Source: Pseudomonas sp. PICF141
Lineage (GTDB): Bacteria > Pseudomonadota > Gammaproteobacteria > Pseudomonadales > Pseudomonadaceae
Assembly (NCBI RefSeq): GCF_002286815.1
Contig: NZ_MUNM01000033.1
Coordinates: 1 to 64,000, forward strand
Direction of reading: 5' to 3'
DNA length: 64,000 bases
The translations under genes and the position numbers were made by a program. The notes under the pieces are model-generated. The model had not been told where the DNA came from. It saw only the letters and a program-made list of their open reading frames with translations, and made no database searches. Of this stretch, positions 16,637 to 25,402 are shown in pieces; the first letter of the stretch is position 1, and every line of letters starts with the position of its first letter.

Positions 16637-17377
16637 TTAGAAGGCCTTGCTGGCACTGGCGACCACGGTGGCCGTGCACAGATCGTCATAGCCGTACCAG
16701 CTCGCGCATTCGCTTTTCGACAGGTCGGTATCGATGTAGCTCAGGCCCCAGGTCACGCCGACGAAATCACGGGTCAGTTTGGCTTCCCACTCGGTGTAGG
16801 CATCGCGACTTTCACCGTTGGCGGACCAGAAAGCCGGGTCTTTGACATCGTTGCGACCCACGCGCAGGTCCAGGCCGATCTCGGCCGGCAATTCGATTTT
16901 GTAGCTGAGGTAGGTGTAGAGAGTGTCCTGGTCCTCGCCAAAGAAGTTCGGCGTATCGTTTGAGTAGTTGGCGCTGAGCTTGACGCCATAAACGTCAAGG
17001 ATGGCGTAGACCTCACTCATGTTGAATTGGCCTTCTTTTGGATAGTCGTACTTGATGTAGCCCAGATCGAGACTGATTGCTTCGCTCGCCTGCCAGTAGT
17101 AACCCGCGTAGTACTCGAGTTCCTGCCGGGTTTTGTAGGGGCCGCCGAAATCGACATTGGAGGTCCAGGCACCAATGTACAAGCCGCTGCTGTGCACCAG
17201 CGTGGCGCCGGCCTGAACCGCCGGGTCCCCCAGGGTTTGCGAAATGCCACGGGAGCGATAGTCACTGAAAACACCCAGAGTCATGTCCAGGCTGAAGTTA
17301 TCGTCAAGCGTCAGTGCCTGGCTGGTCAGGGGCGCCAATACAAGGCTGGCAACGGTCAATGCTGAGCGTACGTTCAT
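16637..17377 (-). CDS. TorF-family putative outer-membrane porin
   Basis: 246 residues with a signal peptide ending near residue 21 (LTSQA). The mature part is rich in alternating aromatic beta-strands: LGVFSDYRSRGISQTLGDPA, LYIGAWTSNVDFGG, LEYYAGYYW, TYLSYKIEL, and ends in Phe as outer-membrane beta-barrels do. The SDYRSRGISQT motif identifies the TorF (Gcw_chp) family. It follows the exported amidohydrolase gene on the same strand by 118 bases, so the two may serve uptake and hydrolysis of one substrate. Confidence 0.85.
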   Translation of the reverse strand: MNVRSALTVASLVLAPLTSQALTLDDNFSLDMTLGVFSDYRSRGISQTLGDPAVQAGATLVHSSGLYIGAWTSNVDFGGPYKTRQELEYYAGYYWQASEAISLDLGYIKYDYPKEGQFNMSEVYAILDVYGVKLSANYSNDTPNFFGEDQDTLYTYLSYKIELPAEIGLDLRVGRNDVKDPAFWSANGESRDAYTEWEAKLTRDFVGVTWGLSYIDTDLSKSECASWYGYDDLCTATVVASASKAF

Positions 17378-17495
17378 ACAGGTCTCTTATTTTTATGGAT
17401 CAGCGGGTGATGTCGGGCACGGCGTTGCCCGGCCCCTCGTCATGCGAGGAGCCGGAGCATTTATTTTTTGGGTGCTGCCGGCGAGCGGTCAGGGG

Positions 17496-19238
17496 TCAGG
17501 ACGCGGGGGCGTAAACCTGCTTGCCAGCGAAGAACGTCTTCAAGACCTTGGTGTTGAACAGTTCATCGTCGCTGACCTTGAACACATCGCGGTCGAGGAT
17601 GATCAGATCGGCCTGTTTGCCGGGCGCCAGCGAGCCAATCTGTTGCTCCAGCCGCAGGGCTTTGGCGGCATTGAGGGTGTAGGCATAGAACATGGTCTGG
17701 CGATCAATGCTTTCCTTGGCATTCAACACACCCAGCGGCCCTTTGCGGGTGCTGGCCTGAGCGATGGCATTCCACGGGTTGGGGCTGGACACCGGCCAGT
17801 CACTGCCACCGGCGATGACCGCACCGGCGTTATGCAAGGACCCGGCGGGATACTGGTAACCGTAAGCGAACGCGCTGATATACGGTTTGACCAACTCCAC
17901 CGTGTAAGACTCGCCGGTGGCCCACAGCAGCTGCATGGAAGCAATCACGCCAAGCTGTTTGAAGCGTGGGAACTCCTTGGGATTGACCAGTTGCAGGTGC
18001 GTGATGCTGTGGGCCATCGGTGTCGGGTTGAGCCTGCGCGCGTATTCAACACCATTGAGCGACTCACGTACGGCACGGTCGCCGACCGCATGGGTGTGCA
18101 CAATCCAGTCACGCTTTTCCGCCGCGACCACCAATTCACCAAAGTGCGCCGGGTCGATCAGCAACTGACCGTTTTTATGGCTGTTGCTGAAGGGCACGAT
18201 CACCGCGGCCGTCTGCCCTGGAAACTCCAGAACGCCGTCAGCGAAGACCTTGATGCCAGGGAAGCTCAGGTTGGGCACACCGTCGAATTTCTTCATCACC
18301 TTGGCCAGCACCTCCAGATCGGCCGGCCGGCTTTTCGGGTTAGCCAGCAGCAGCGCCGCGACGTGGGCATTGAGTTCGCCCTTCTGCGCCAGTTCGCGGT
18401 AAAGCGGCAGAACACCGTAACTCTGCTCGGTGGCCTGGAAATCGAGCAGCGAATCGCCACTTCCGGCATTCGCTGCCGCGTCCATCCAGGCGGTAACGCC
18501 ATATTGGTTATTGACCTTCACCGCCTCGCGGGCAGCCTTGAGCATGACCTCGTTGCCGGGGGCGGGGATTTGACTGCGTACCTTGTCCCAGCGTGACTCG
18601 GCAAAATACCCGTTGGGGGTGAAGTCCGCTTCGTGGCCCACGAAGCTGCGATCCTGTTCCGACAGACCTTTTACCAATGCCGCGTCGATCTTCAGACGCT
18701 TGAGCATCGCGTTGTTGGCCCATCCGGTATGCCCGTCAATCCCGCTGAGAACCACCGGTTGGTCCGCCCAGCGTCCCTGATTGAAACGCTGACCGAGTTC
18801 GCGGCTTTTCTCCCAATAGGCCGAACTCACCCCGCTAATGCTGATCACGTCACCGGCCCGTGCACGCCCCGTTTCATCCTGCTCGATCACCCATTGCTCG
18901 AGCTCCGGCAACGGCTTTAATTCATCCAGCAGGTTGGCGCCTTGGCTGTTGAAGGCCGCAACGATCGGGTGGCTATGGGTATCGATCATTCCAGGCATCA
19001 GTACTTTGCCCGCCAGATCGATTCGTTGCGTCTGGGCATCGGCCAAGGCGTTGATCTCGGCATCGCTGCCCACTTTAAGTATCTTGCCGTCTTGCACCGC
19101 CACGGCCTGAACCAGCCCTTGACCGGGTTCGGCGGTAAAGACCTTGCCGTTGAACAGCACAAGATCAGCAGCGGCCATGGCCTGCGCCGAGGAAAGGGCC
19201 AGGGCTGCGGCCAACAGGTTGGGAACGAATAGTCGCAT
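17496..19238 (-). CDS. Exported amidohydrolase, YtcJ-like (Amidohydro_3)
   Basis: 580 residues with a signal peptide ending about residue 22 (SSAQAMA), so it works in the periplasm. The metal motif MPGMIDTHSHPI is near residues 78-89, further ligands in DWIVHTHAVGDRAV and HSITHLQ, and Asp in AGGSDWPVSSPNPW near residue 490. The C-terminal strand LAPGKQADLIILDRD completes the composite fold. It should hydrolyse an amide or a related bond; no substrate can be named. It is followed by the TorF porin gene. Confidence 0.85.
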   Translation of the reverse strand: MRLFVPNLLAAALALSSAQAMAAADLVLFNGKVFTAEPGQGLVQAVAVQDGKILKVGSDAEINALADAQTQRIDLAGKVLMPGMIDTHSHPIVAAFNSQGANLLDELKPLPELEQWVIEQDETGRARAGDVISISGVSSAYWEKSRELGQRFNQGRWADQPVVLSGIDGHTGWANNAMLKRLKIDAALVKGLSEQDRSFVGHEADFTPNGYFAESRWDKVRSQIPAPGNEVMLKAAREAVKVNNQYGVTAWMDAAANAGSGDSLLDFQATEQSYGVLPLYRELAQKGELNAHVAALLLANPKSRPADLEVLAKVMKKFDGVPNLSFPGIKVFADGVLEFPGQTAAVIVPFSNSHKNGQLLIDPAHFGELVVAAEKRDWIVHTHAVGDRAVRESLNGVEYARRLNPTPMAHSITHLQLVNPKEFPRFKQLGVIASMQLLWATGESYTVELVKPYISAFAYGYQYPAGSLHNAGAVIAGGSDWPVSSPNPWNAIAQASTRKGPLGVLNAKESIDRQTMFYAYTLNAAKALRLEQQIGSLAPGKQADLIILDRDVFKVSDDELFNTKVLKTFFAGKQVYAPAS

Positions 19239-19742
19239 CGGAACACTCTCTTGTTTTTATCGGGCGATTCGGGATGTGGACGCTTGTGACAACGCCTGTG
19301 GATCGAGCCCAACGAACGGCGCCTTGGCCCCGCCCGGGAAGTGGCCGAACAGACGGTCGCAAGCCTCTGATGTGCAGGCCTACCCTATAGGGCGCAAGCG
19401 TCGGATGGACCTCTACAAATGAGGAGGGGGTGAGCAATTAAGTAACCGGCGTCCGATCTGCAGAGCGCCGGAGCCTGTGGGAACGGGATTGCTTGCGAAG
19501 ACGGTGGCACATTCAACATAGGCCGAAGAGGCTTGTTTAAAAGATCTGAAAGTTACTTCCTGCAAGCTACAAAACCTTGCGCCGTTGCCTACGGCTGCAC
19601 CAGAATCCGCCGGCTTGTGCGCTTTGGGGTCACTCGGTAACTTGATTCGTGTCACTGCTCATCAGTGATCGGGTTTAGCAGCCCGTCGTGACGAAGCGTA
19701 TTTGCATCCAGACAGTCAGGTCATTTCATGCCTGCACTTTAT
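19239..19742. other. Long intergenic region, no gene supported
   Basis: About 500 bases between divergent genes. I see a single half of a REP-like unit near 19473-19520 (CCTGTGGGAACGGGATTGCT) without its partner, and minus-strand frames of 60-80 codons that lack a ribosome binding site. The promoters of the amidohydrolase (left) and of the structured leader at 19743 (right) should lie here. Confidence 0.5.
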
Positions 19743-19864
19743 GGTAGCTGTGCGCAGGGCGCCCTCGGGCGCGCCGGATTCGTCTCCGCCGGTCTGCTAA
19801 CCTGCACACAGCTGCCACCTTCGTTTAGCAGCGATTCGGTGATGGCTCCATATTGTTGGAGACG
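19743..19864 (+). ncRNA. Structured leader RNA upstream of the DUF6124 gene (C4-antisense-like)
   Basis: An outer stem pairs 19743-19758 with 19801-19816 (16 bp, one G-U and one mismatch). Inside are a hairpin 19759-19772 (GCGCC-CTCG-GGCGC) and a second stem-loop around 19773-19793. Loop bases 19781-19787 (CGTCTCC) are perfectly complementary to 19858-19864 (GGAGACG), which contains the ribosome binding site of the next gene. CTGCTAA (19794-19800) is complementary to TTAGCAG (19825-19831), and CTCCA/TGGAG (19846-19861) forms a hairpin over the same binding site. The layout recalls phage P1 C4 and P4 CI antisense RNAs; the assignment is inference. Confidence 0.5.
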
Positions 19865-19869
19865 TAAAT

Positions 19870-20226
19870 ATGTTCAAGGTAACGCCAAACCCACCAGACG
19901 CCGATCCGATCTCCCCATACGAACCCGATTCAAAAAAGCTCAATGAGGCCGCCGAGCGCGCCCTCGACTTCCACTTCCCATCGAATGCCGACATCAAAGC
20001 CACCGAGCGTAAACCCAGCAAGATGTTTGCCGTGGATCCAGAAGCCACGGCCGAAACCCTGGCGGTTTTTTTGGTCGAGACGCTGGCTTCTGTCGATGTG
20101 ATGGTCCATCAGTTGGTGGATCATCTGGAGGGTGAGTCGCGCTACGCCCTGCTGGGCATTTCAAACAGCATCATGGTGGCGGAGATCACCGCGAACCGGG
20201 TGCTGGATAAAATCAATACACCTTAG
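19870..20226 (+). CDS. DUF6124-family protein
   Basis: 118 residues, starting 8 nt after GGAG. It opens MFKVTPNPPDADPISPYEPD, a Pro/Asp-rich tail typical of the small Pseudomonas DUF6124 family, then has a helical core: ATAETLAVFLVETLASVDVMVHQLVDHLEG and a last helix ISNSIMVAEITANRVLDKI. No membrane segment or catalytic motif. Function unknown. The elaborate leader RNA upstream suggests tight translational control. An inverted repeat directly follows. Confidence 0.75.
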   Translation: MFKVTPNPPDADPISPYEPDSKKLNEAAERALDFHFPSNADIKATERKPSKMFAVDPEATAETLAVFLVETLASVDVMVHQLVDHLEGESRYALLGISNSIMVAEITANRVLDKINTP

Positions 20227-20233
20227 AAATCCC

Positions 20234-20308
20234 CCGAGGCTTGCCCGCGAAGAACGATAACGCGGTGTGCCAGACCTGACGCCTTCGCGGGCAGCCTCGC
20301 TCCTACAG
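20234..20308. repeat. REP-like hairpin
   Basis: GAGGCTTGCCCGCGAAG and CTTCGCGGGCAGCCTC pair across about 30 bases. It lies between the convergent DUF6124 and LuxR-type genes and may end both transcripts. Same family as 58188-58280. Confidence 0.8.
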
Positions 20309-20328
20309 GGCGCGCGTTGTAGGCGGAT

Positions 20329-21351
20329 TTAATCGCGGCGCGGCGTATCCGCAAGCGAGGTCGCTGAACGCAGCACCGACCCCAGTTCCACCTTGCTCTT
20401 CACCCCCAGTTGCAGGTAGCAATTGCGCAGGTAGGTTCGCACTGTCGCAGGGCTCAACTCGAGGATTTTGGCAATTTCCTTGTAGGAATGGCCGGCGGCG
20501 AACAGCATCGCTGCCGTTCGCTCGCGTGGCGCCAGCATTGCCCCGCGCGATTGGGCTTCGAGCGACAGGATGACGTGCTCGGCGTTAGGGCTCAGTGTCA
20601 GGGCGCAGCGGCCCAGGCGCATGACGCAGGGCGCCTTTGGCAGTTGCGCGATCACTTGCGCGGGAAGCATCGAACCGTTCCAGCCGGGTAACTCACGCTC
20701 AATGGCGGCACACAGCGTTGCTCCCACATACAGCAAACTGCCGTCCATGCGCGCGACGCCAAAGTCCGACGCGCCGTTACCCGTGTCGAAGCGGATCATG
20801 TCCTGCACCTGGAATCGCCACAGCTGCAACAGGTGTTCGCAGAAGGCCGAAAACAGATCGGCCTCGTTGTCGTTGAACGCCCAGGCATCCCTGCCTCGGT
20901 AGAGGCAGACGAAGAACATCAAGCCGCTTTCGGGTAATTCGAAGGTGATGCACATCAGGTAATAGAGGTCGTGGCGCCGAGCGAACTCATTCACGTCTTC
21001 ATTGGGGTCGGTGAAGCCGCTGTCGCGCACGACCTCACCGGGCCGACTGATGGTGTCATCGGAGAATTTGTCGTTGTGCGCACAGGTGTGCCACTCGGCG
21101 GTAAACGACTCAGGCAGATTGATTCGCCCGTGCATCCAGTTTCTGGTCGAAATATCGACACCCGGCGCAGACATCTCGCCCCACCAGGCCGAAGCGAAGG
21201 GCACCAGTTGGCTGAACGCCTGCAGACCGTCGGTGATGAAGCGGGAGGCACCGCGATCTCGGGCAAGACGCCCCAGGTGCAAGATGCAAAGGTTGAACGC
21301 TTGCAGGGTTGCCATTGACGTCTTGGCGCCCACCTCACCACCCTCCCCCAT
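20329..21351 (-). CDS. LuxR-type regulator with a C-terminal helix-turn-helix
   Basis: 340 residues; the start could also be the Met at residue 13 (MATLQAFNL). The C-terminal 65 residues are a LuxR/GerE domain: LAPRERTAAMLFAAGHSYKEIA, then LELSPATVRTYLRNCYLQLGVKSKVEL. The long N-terminal part (about 1-260) has Trp-rich segments and may be a GAF/PAS-like sensor, but no family motif is certain. No response-regulator Asp domain or autoinducer domain is seen. It follows an isochorismatase-like gene on the same strand by 108 bases. Confidence 0.75.
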   Translation of the reverse strand: MGEGGEVGAKTSMATLQAFNLCILHLGRLARDRGASRFITDGLQAFSQLVPFASAWWGEMSAPGVDISTRNWMHGRINLPESFTAEWHTCAHNDKFSDDTISRPGEVVRDSGFTDPNEDVNEFARRHDLYYLMCITFELPESGLMFFVCLYRGRDAWAFNDNEADLFSAFCEHLLQLWRFQVQDMIRFDTGNGASDFGVARMDGSLLYVGATLCAAIERELPGWNGSMLPAQVIAQLPKAPCVMRLGRCALTLSPNAEHVILSLEAQSRGAMLAPRERTAAMLFAAGHSYKEIAKILELSPATVRTYLRNCYLQLGVKSKVELGSVLRSATSLADTPRRD

Positions 21352-21459
21352 GTTCTGATCCTGTTCGCTGCATGGCGTATTTTTTTGACCATGCCACAGG
21401 CGTAGCGAATGCGTCCAGCCCTGGCATGCAAGCTCCCCCGCCGGGGAGTTGGCGCTGTT

Positions 21460-21993
21460 TCAGAGTTTTATTTCCCTGGCCGGCATTACGTCGATCCGCG
21501 CTACGGAGCCGGTCAGGTGCGCCAGATCCTTGTTGTGTTCGGCGATGATGTCTTCGGCGCTCATCGCGCCATTGCTGATAGTGGAATGGGCGTCGGCCAC
21601 CAGCACAACGTCATAACCCAATTGATGCGCCTGGCGAACGGTGGTGTTGATGCAGTAGTCGGTTTGCAGGCCACAGATGATCAGGCGGTCGGCCTCCAGC
21701 TCTTGCAGATGTTCATGCAAGCGGGTCTGGTAAAACGAATCCGGGTTGGTTTTGCGCACGCGCAGGTCTTGGGGTGAAGTCTTCAGACCCTCGGCCAGTT
21801 GCCAGCCTTCGCCGCCGTATTCCAGCAGGTTGCCCTCTTCTTCATGCTGAATCAGGATGACCGGTATATTGGCGGTTCGGGCTTTGGTGCTGAGCTCGTT
21901 GATGGTGCCGATGACGCGCTGGATGTCGAAGCATTCATCATCGCCGGTGCACAGCGCGCGTTGGACATCGATGATCAGGAGTGCGGTGCTCAT
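21460..21993 (-). CDS. Isochorismatase-family cysteine hydrolase
   Basis: 177 residues from MSTALLIIDVQRA, set by AAGGAAGG just upstream. The triad is visible: Asp9 in LLIIDVQ, a Lys near residue 84 in VRKTNPDSF, and Cys in ICGLQTDYCINTTVRQA near residue 118. Members hydrolyse small amides or isochorismate in the cytoplasm; without operon clues the substrate is open. The LuxR-type gene lies downstream on the same strand. Confidence 0.85.
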   Translation of the reverse strand: MSTALLIIDVQRALCTGDDECFDIQRVIGTINELSTKARTANIPVILIQHEEEGNLLEYGGEGWQLAEGLKTSPQDLRVRKTNPDSFYQTRLHEHLQELEADRLIICGLQTDYCINTTVRQAHQLGYDVVLVADAHSTISNGAMSAEDIIAEHNKDLAHLTGSVARIDVMPAREIKL

Positions 21994-22067
21994 GGCTTCC
22001 TTCCTTGATAAGTCGGTGGCTCGGAGACGGATTTCAACTCCCTTCTTCATGTAGCAATTGTCGAGCT

Positions 22068-22212
22068 GTAGCAGCTGTCGAGCTTGCGAGGCTGCGTTCG
22101 AGCGCGAAGCGGTCGCGAACCAGCAAATGCCGGCTTGTCTGAATAAACACGGCTGCCGATTTTACGACTGCTTCGCAGTCGAACGCAGCCTCGAGGGCTC
22201 GGCAGCTGCTAC
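22068..22212. repeat. Intergenic inverted repeat (GTAGCAGCTG type)
   Basis: GTAGCAGCTGTCGAGCTTGC at the left and GAGGGCTCGGCAGCTGCTAC at the right, with inner GAGGCTGCGTTCGA / TCGAACGCAGCCTC arms. Third member of the family found at 6599 and 15651. Confidence 0.8.
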
Positions 22213-22260
22213 GGGGATCGGGGCCACCCAGGGAGCGGAAGTGGCCGCTGATCGCCTGTT

Positions 22261-23988
22261 TCAGTAACCGAGTGACAACCCGGTATTACGCCGTGGATCG
22301 TTCGCGCCATAGAAGCGGTTCTTGCCCACGGGCTTGCCTTCCAGCGAAGGCGCACCTACCAGAATAGCTGCGATATGGTTGGGGTCCTGCGGCCCGGCAA
22401 ATTTGTGCCCCCAGCTTTCGAGCATCTTCCTGGTGTCCGGGCTGGTGGCGAAATTCTCAAGGTTGGTTTCTTCCGGCAGCCATTGCTGGTGGAAACGCGG
22501 CGCATCCACCGCTTCCTGGATGTTCATGCCGTAGTCGATCACGTTGAGGATGGTCAGCAGGGTCGCGGTGATGATGCGGCTGCCACCGGGGGTACCGACG
22601 ACCATCACGACCTTGCCGTCCTTGGTGACAATGGTCGGGCTCATGGACGACAGCGGCGCCTTGCCGGGGGCGATGGCGTTGGCTTCGCCCTGCACCAGAC
22701 CGTACATATTCGGCACGCCGATTTTCGAGGTGAAGTCGTCCATTTCATCGTTGAGGATGACCCCGGTTTTGCTCGCCATCACGCCGGCACCGAACCAGTC
22801 GTTGAGGGTGTAGGTCACCGACACCGCATTGCCCCATTTGTCGACGATCGAGTAATGGGTGGTGTTGCTGCCTTCATGAGGCGCCACGCCGGGTTTGATC
22901 TCGCGGGACACGCCGGCCTTCTGCGGATCGATGACTTCACGAATTTTGGTCGCGTAGTTTTTATCCAGCAGATGGGCAATCGGGTTCTTCACGAAGTCCG
23001 GGTCGCCCAGGTAGCTGTTGCGGTCCACATACGCGTGGCGCATCGCTTCGATCTGGTAATGCATCGCCTGCGCCGAGCGGAAGCCCAGCTCTTTCATCGG
23101 GTAGCCATCGAGGATGTTCATGATCTCGCAGATCACCACGCCACCGGAGCTTGGCGGTGGCGCCGAGACCACATGATAGCCACGGTAATCGCACTCGATC
23201 GGCGCCAGTTCCCGGGTCTGGTATTTGTCGAGGTCGGCCTGGGTGATGATGCCCTTGTTGGCCTGACTGGAGGTGACAATGGCGTCGGCCACCCAGCCTT
23301 TATAGAAACCGTCGGCGCCCTTCTCGGAAATTTCCCGCAGGGTTTTGCTCAAGTCTTTTTGTACGAGTTTCTGGCCCACCTGCATCGGCTCGCCATTGCT
23401 CAGGAAAATCGAGCCCGAGTCGCGCATGTCTTTCTTGAAGACATCGGTAGCGTACTCCAGCAAGTCGACATCGCCCTGCTCCAGCACAAAACCGTCTTCA
23501 GCAAGCTTGATGGCCGGGGCGATCACTTCCTTGCGGGGTTTAGTACCGTATTTCTTCAGGGCCAGTTCCATGCCCGAGACGGTGCCCGGAACGCCAACGG
23601 CAAGATGGCCGCGGGTGCTCAGCTCCGGAATGACGTTGCCCTCTTTATCGAGGTACATGTCGGGGGTCGCGGCCAGCGGGGCTTTTTCACGGAAGTCGAG
23701 GAAGGTCTTGCGCCCGTCCGCCAATTGAATCGTCATGAATCCGCCGCCGCCCAGGTTACCCGCCGCGGGGTACACCACCGCCAGCGCATAACCCACTGCA
23801 ACGGCGGCATCGACGGCATTGCCGCCATTCTTGAGCACATCGACGCCGACGTGGCTGGCCAGATGCTGGGCGGTGACGACCATGCCGTTTTCGGCCGCGA
23901 CCGGGGCGACGGAGGCCGCGTGGGCCGTCAGGCAACTCAACGCCAATCCGGTCGCCATGAGCGTTTTGACAAAAGGTTCGAACTTCAT
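22261..23988 (-). CDS. ggt: Gamma-glutamyltranspeptidase
   Basis: 575 residues from MKFEPFVKTLM, with a signal peptide ending about residue 24 (LTAHAA), so periplasmic. The proenzyme cleaves itself before the Thr in EGSNTTHYSIVDKWGN (about residue 376), giving large and small subunits. PLSSMSPTIVTKDGK and GTPGGSRIITATLLTI provide the gamma-glutamyl-binding Ser-Ser and oxyanion elements; NLGGGGFM lies in the large subunit. It hydrolyses or transfers gamma-glutamyl groups from glutathione and related compounds. Monocistronic by context. Confidence 0.95.
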   Translation of the reverse strand: MKFEPFVKTLMATGLALSCLTAHAASVAPVAAENGMVVTAQHLASHVGVDVLKNGGNAVDAAVAVGYALAVVYPAAGNLGGGGFMTIQLADGRKTFLDFREKAPLAATPDMYLDKEGNVIPELSTRGHLAVGVPGTVSGMELALKKYGTKPRKEVIAPAIKLAEDGFVLEQGDVDLLEYATDVFKKDMRDSGSIFLSNGEPMQVGQKLVQKDLSKTLREISEKGADGFYKGWVADAIVTSSQANKGIITQADLDKYQTRELAPIECDYRGYHVVSAPPPSSGGVVICEIMNILDGYPMKELGFRSAQAMHYQIEAMRHAYVDRNSYLGDPDFVKNPIAHLLDKNYATKIREVIDPQKAGVSREIKPGVAPHEGSNTTHYSIVDKWGNAVSVTYTLNDWFGAGVMASKTGVILNDEMDDFTSKIGVPNMYGLVQGEANAIAPGKAPLSSMSPTIVTKDGKVVMVVGTPGGSRIITATLLTILNVIDYGMNIQEAVDAPRFHQQWLPEETNLENFATSPDTRKMLESWGHKFAGPQDPNHIAAILVGAPSLEGKPVGKNRFYGANDPRRNTGLSLGY

Positions 23989-24138
23989 GAGTCGGTCTCT
24001 TTTTGTTTTAAGGCTCTGTACCAAAACAGAGGGAACGGTTCAAAAGCACAGGCAAGTATGGTCGCGATTGCGTATTGCGCCTCCCCGACCAGGCAGTATG
24101 CTGAGCCCCTGTTCTGCACTTTTACGGAGTCCGCCGGC

Positions 24139-24657
24139 ATGCCCTATACCTTCACCACCTTGGCGTCTCCGGTCGGCGAATTGAAACTGGTCGCGAAAGG
24201 CGCACGACTGGCAGCCATTCTCTGGGAAAACGACAAACCGGGTCGGGTCAGGCTGGGGCCGATGACTGAAGCAGCGGACAACCCGATCCTGGTGCGCACC
24301 GCACAGCAGTTGCAGGAATACTTCGCCGGCACGCGTAATCGTTTCGAACTGGAGCTGGATTTTGCCGGGACCGAATTTCAGCAGAAGGTATGGCAGGCGC
24401 TACTGACGATTCCATTTGGCGAAACGCGCAGCTACAGCGAGATTGCCCGGCAGATCGGCAATCCCAGCGCGGTTCGGGCGGTGGGTGCGGCGAATGGCAA
24501 GAACCCGATTTCGATTGTCGCGCCTTGCCATCGGGTGATTGGCGCGTCGGGGAAGCTGACGGGGTTTGCCGGTGGGCTTGAGGCGAAAGAGCGGTTGCTG
24601 ACACTCGAAGGGTACGAGTGCCGCGAGGCTGGCAGAACAGATGATTTGTTCATCTAA
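24139..24657 (+). CDS. ogt: Methylated-DNA-protein-cysteine methyltransferase
   Basis: 172 residues from MPYTFTTLASPVG, with GGAG at about 10 nt. An open frame extends 1.7 kb upstream only because it is the shadow of ggt. The acceptor motif IVAPCHRVIG is near residues 137-146 (Cys141), preceded by IPFGETRSYSEIARQIG and PSAVRAVGAANGKNP that form the DNA-reading helix. It removes alkyl groups from O6-alkylguanine in a suicide reaction. No ada-type regulator domain is fused, so it is the Ogt type. Confidence 0.92.
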   Translation: MPYTFTTLASPVGELKLVAKGARLAAILWENDKPGRVRLGPMTEAADNPILVRTAQQLQEYFAGTRNRFELELDFAGTEFQQKVWQALLTIPFGETRSYSEIARQIGNPSAVRAVGAANGKNPISIVAPCHRVIGASGKLTGFAGGLEAKERLLTLEGYECREAGRTDDLFI

Positions 24658-24713
24658 CGGACCAGGCGAACCGCCCTTGTAAAACCGCAGAGCCGTGTAC
24701 CTCGCAGCCCGGA

Positions 24714-25307
24714 TCAAACCGCGCCGAAGACATCCTTCATCGCCGCATACTGCAGCAGCATGATGGTTTTGGCATCGCAGATCTCCCCACGATGGAACGC
24801 CGCCAGAGCCTCGTCGAACTTCCACTCCAGCACTTCCAGCTCTTCGGTTTCTTCTTCCAGCCCACCGCCATCACTGACTTTGGAGGAGGCGTCGTACTCG
24901 GCGATGAAAAAATGCAGCTTTTCAGTCACCGAGCCGGGGCTCATATAGGCCTCGAAAACCTTCTGCACATGGTGGACGCGATAGCCGGTTTCCTCTTCGG
25001 CCTCTGCCCGAATGCGCTCTTCAGGCGCAACGCCCTCCAGCAACCCGGCGGCCACTTCAATCAGCAAACCATCGTGGCCGTTGACGAACACCGGCAAGCG
25101 AAACTGGCGGGTCAGTACGACGGTTTTCTTTTCGCGGTTGAACAGCAGAATCGCTGCACCGTTGCCCCGGTCGTAAACTTCGCGAGTCTGACGCTGCCAG
25201 TCGCCGTTGTTGCGCAAGTAATCGAAAGTGATTTTCTTCAGCAGGTACCAGTCGTGGGACAACACCCGGGACTCGATGATGTTGACCCGCTCGGCTGTGT
25301 TCGACAT
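24714..25307 (-). CDS. nudK: GDP-mannose pyrophosphatase (Nudix)
   Basis: 197 residues. The signature REVYDRGNGAAILLFN (about 42-57) and AYMSPGSVTEKLHFFIAEYD (about 121-140) match NudK. The Nudix region begins AAGLLEGVAPEERIR and ends EAEEETGY; the metal-binding Glu cluster is kept, while the upstream Glu and the Arg of the canonical box are replaced, as in other NudK proteins. It hydrolyses GDP-mannose to GMP and mannose-1-phosphate and acts as a dimer. Stand-alone gene. Confidence 0.85.
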   Translation of the reverse strand: MSNTAERVNIIESRVLSHDWYLLKKITFDYLRNNGDWQRQTREVYDRGNGAAILLFNREKKTVVLTRQFRLPVFVNGHDGLLIEVAAGLLEGVAPEERIRAEAEEETGYRVHHVQKVFEAYMSPGSVTEKLHFFIAEYDASSKVSDGGGLEEETEELEVLEWKFDEALAAFHRGEICDAKTIMLLQYAAMKDVFGAV

Positions 25308-25402
25308 GACAATCTATCCTTATATTCGTCAGAAAGCGCACATGGTAGGCGAAACAGAAAAGCCCGGCGACTGTGATTCCAAGTCAGCTTTGCACTGCAC
25401 TC

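Noticed and set aside
19413..19655. 80-codon minus-strand frame in the long intergenic region
   Set aside because: It has no plausible ribosome binding site and its composition does not look like a protein; it overlaps a REP-like fragment.
19728..19946. 72-codon plus-strand frame across the DUF6124 leader
   Set aside because: The translated bases are accounted for by the paired stems of the leader RNA, and the frame runs into the DUF6124 gene in another phase. Similar frames in databases are probably over-annotations.
22375..24138. Long plus-strand open frame preceding ogt
   Set aside because: It is antisense to ggt and only reflects GC-rich third-position bias; the true ogt start at 24139 fits the protein family.
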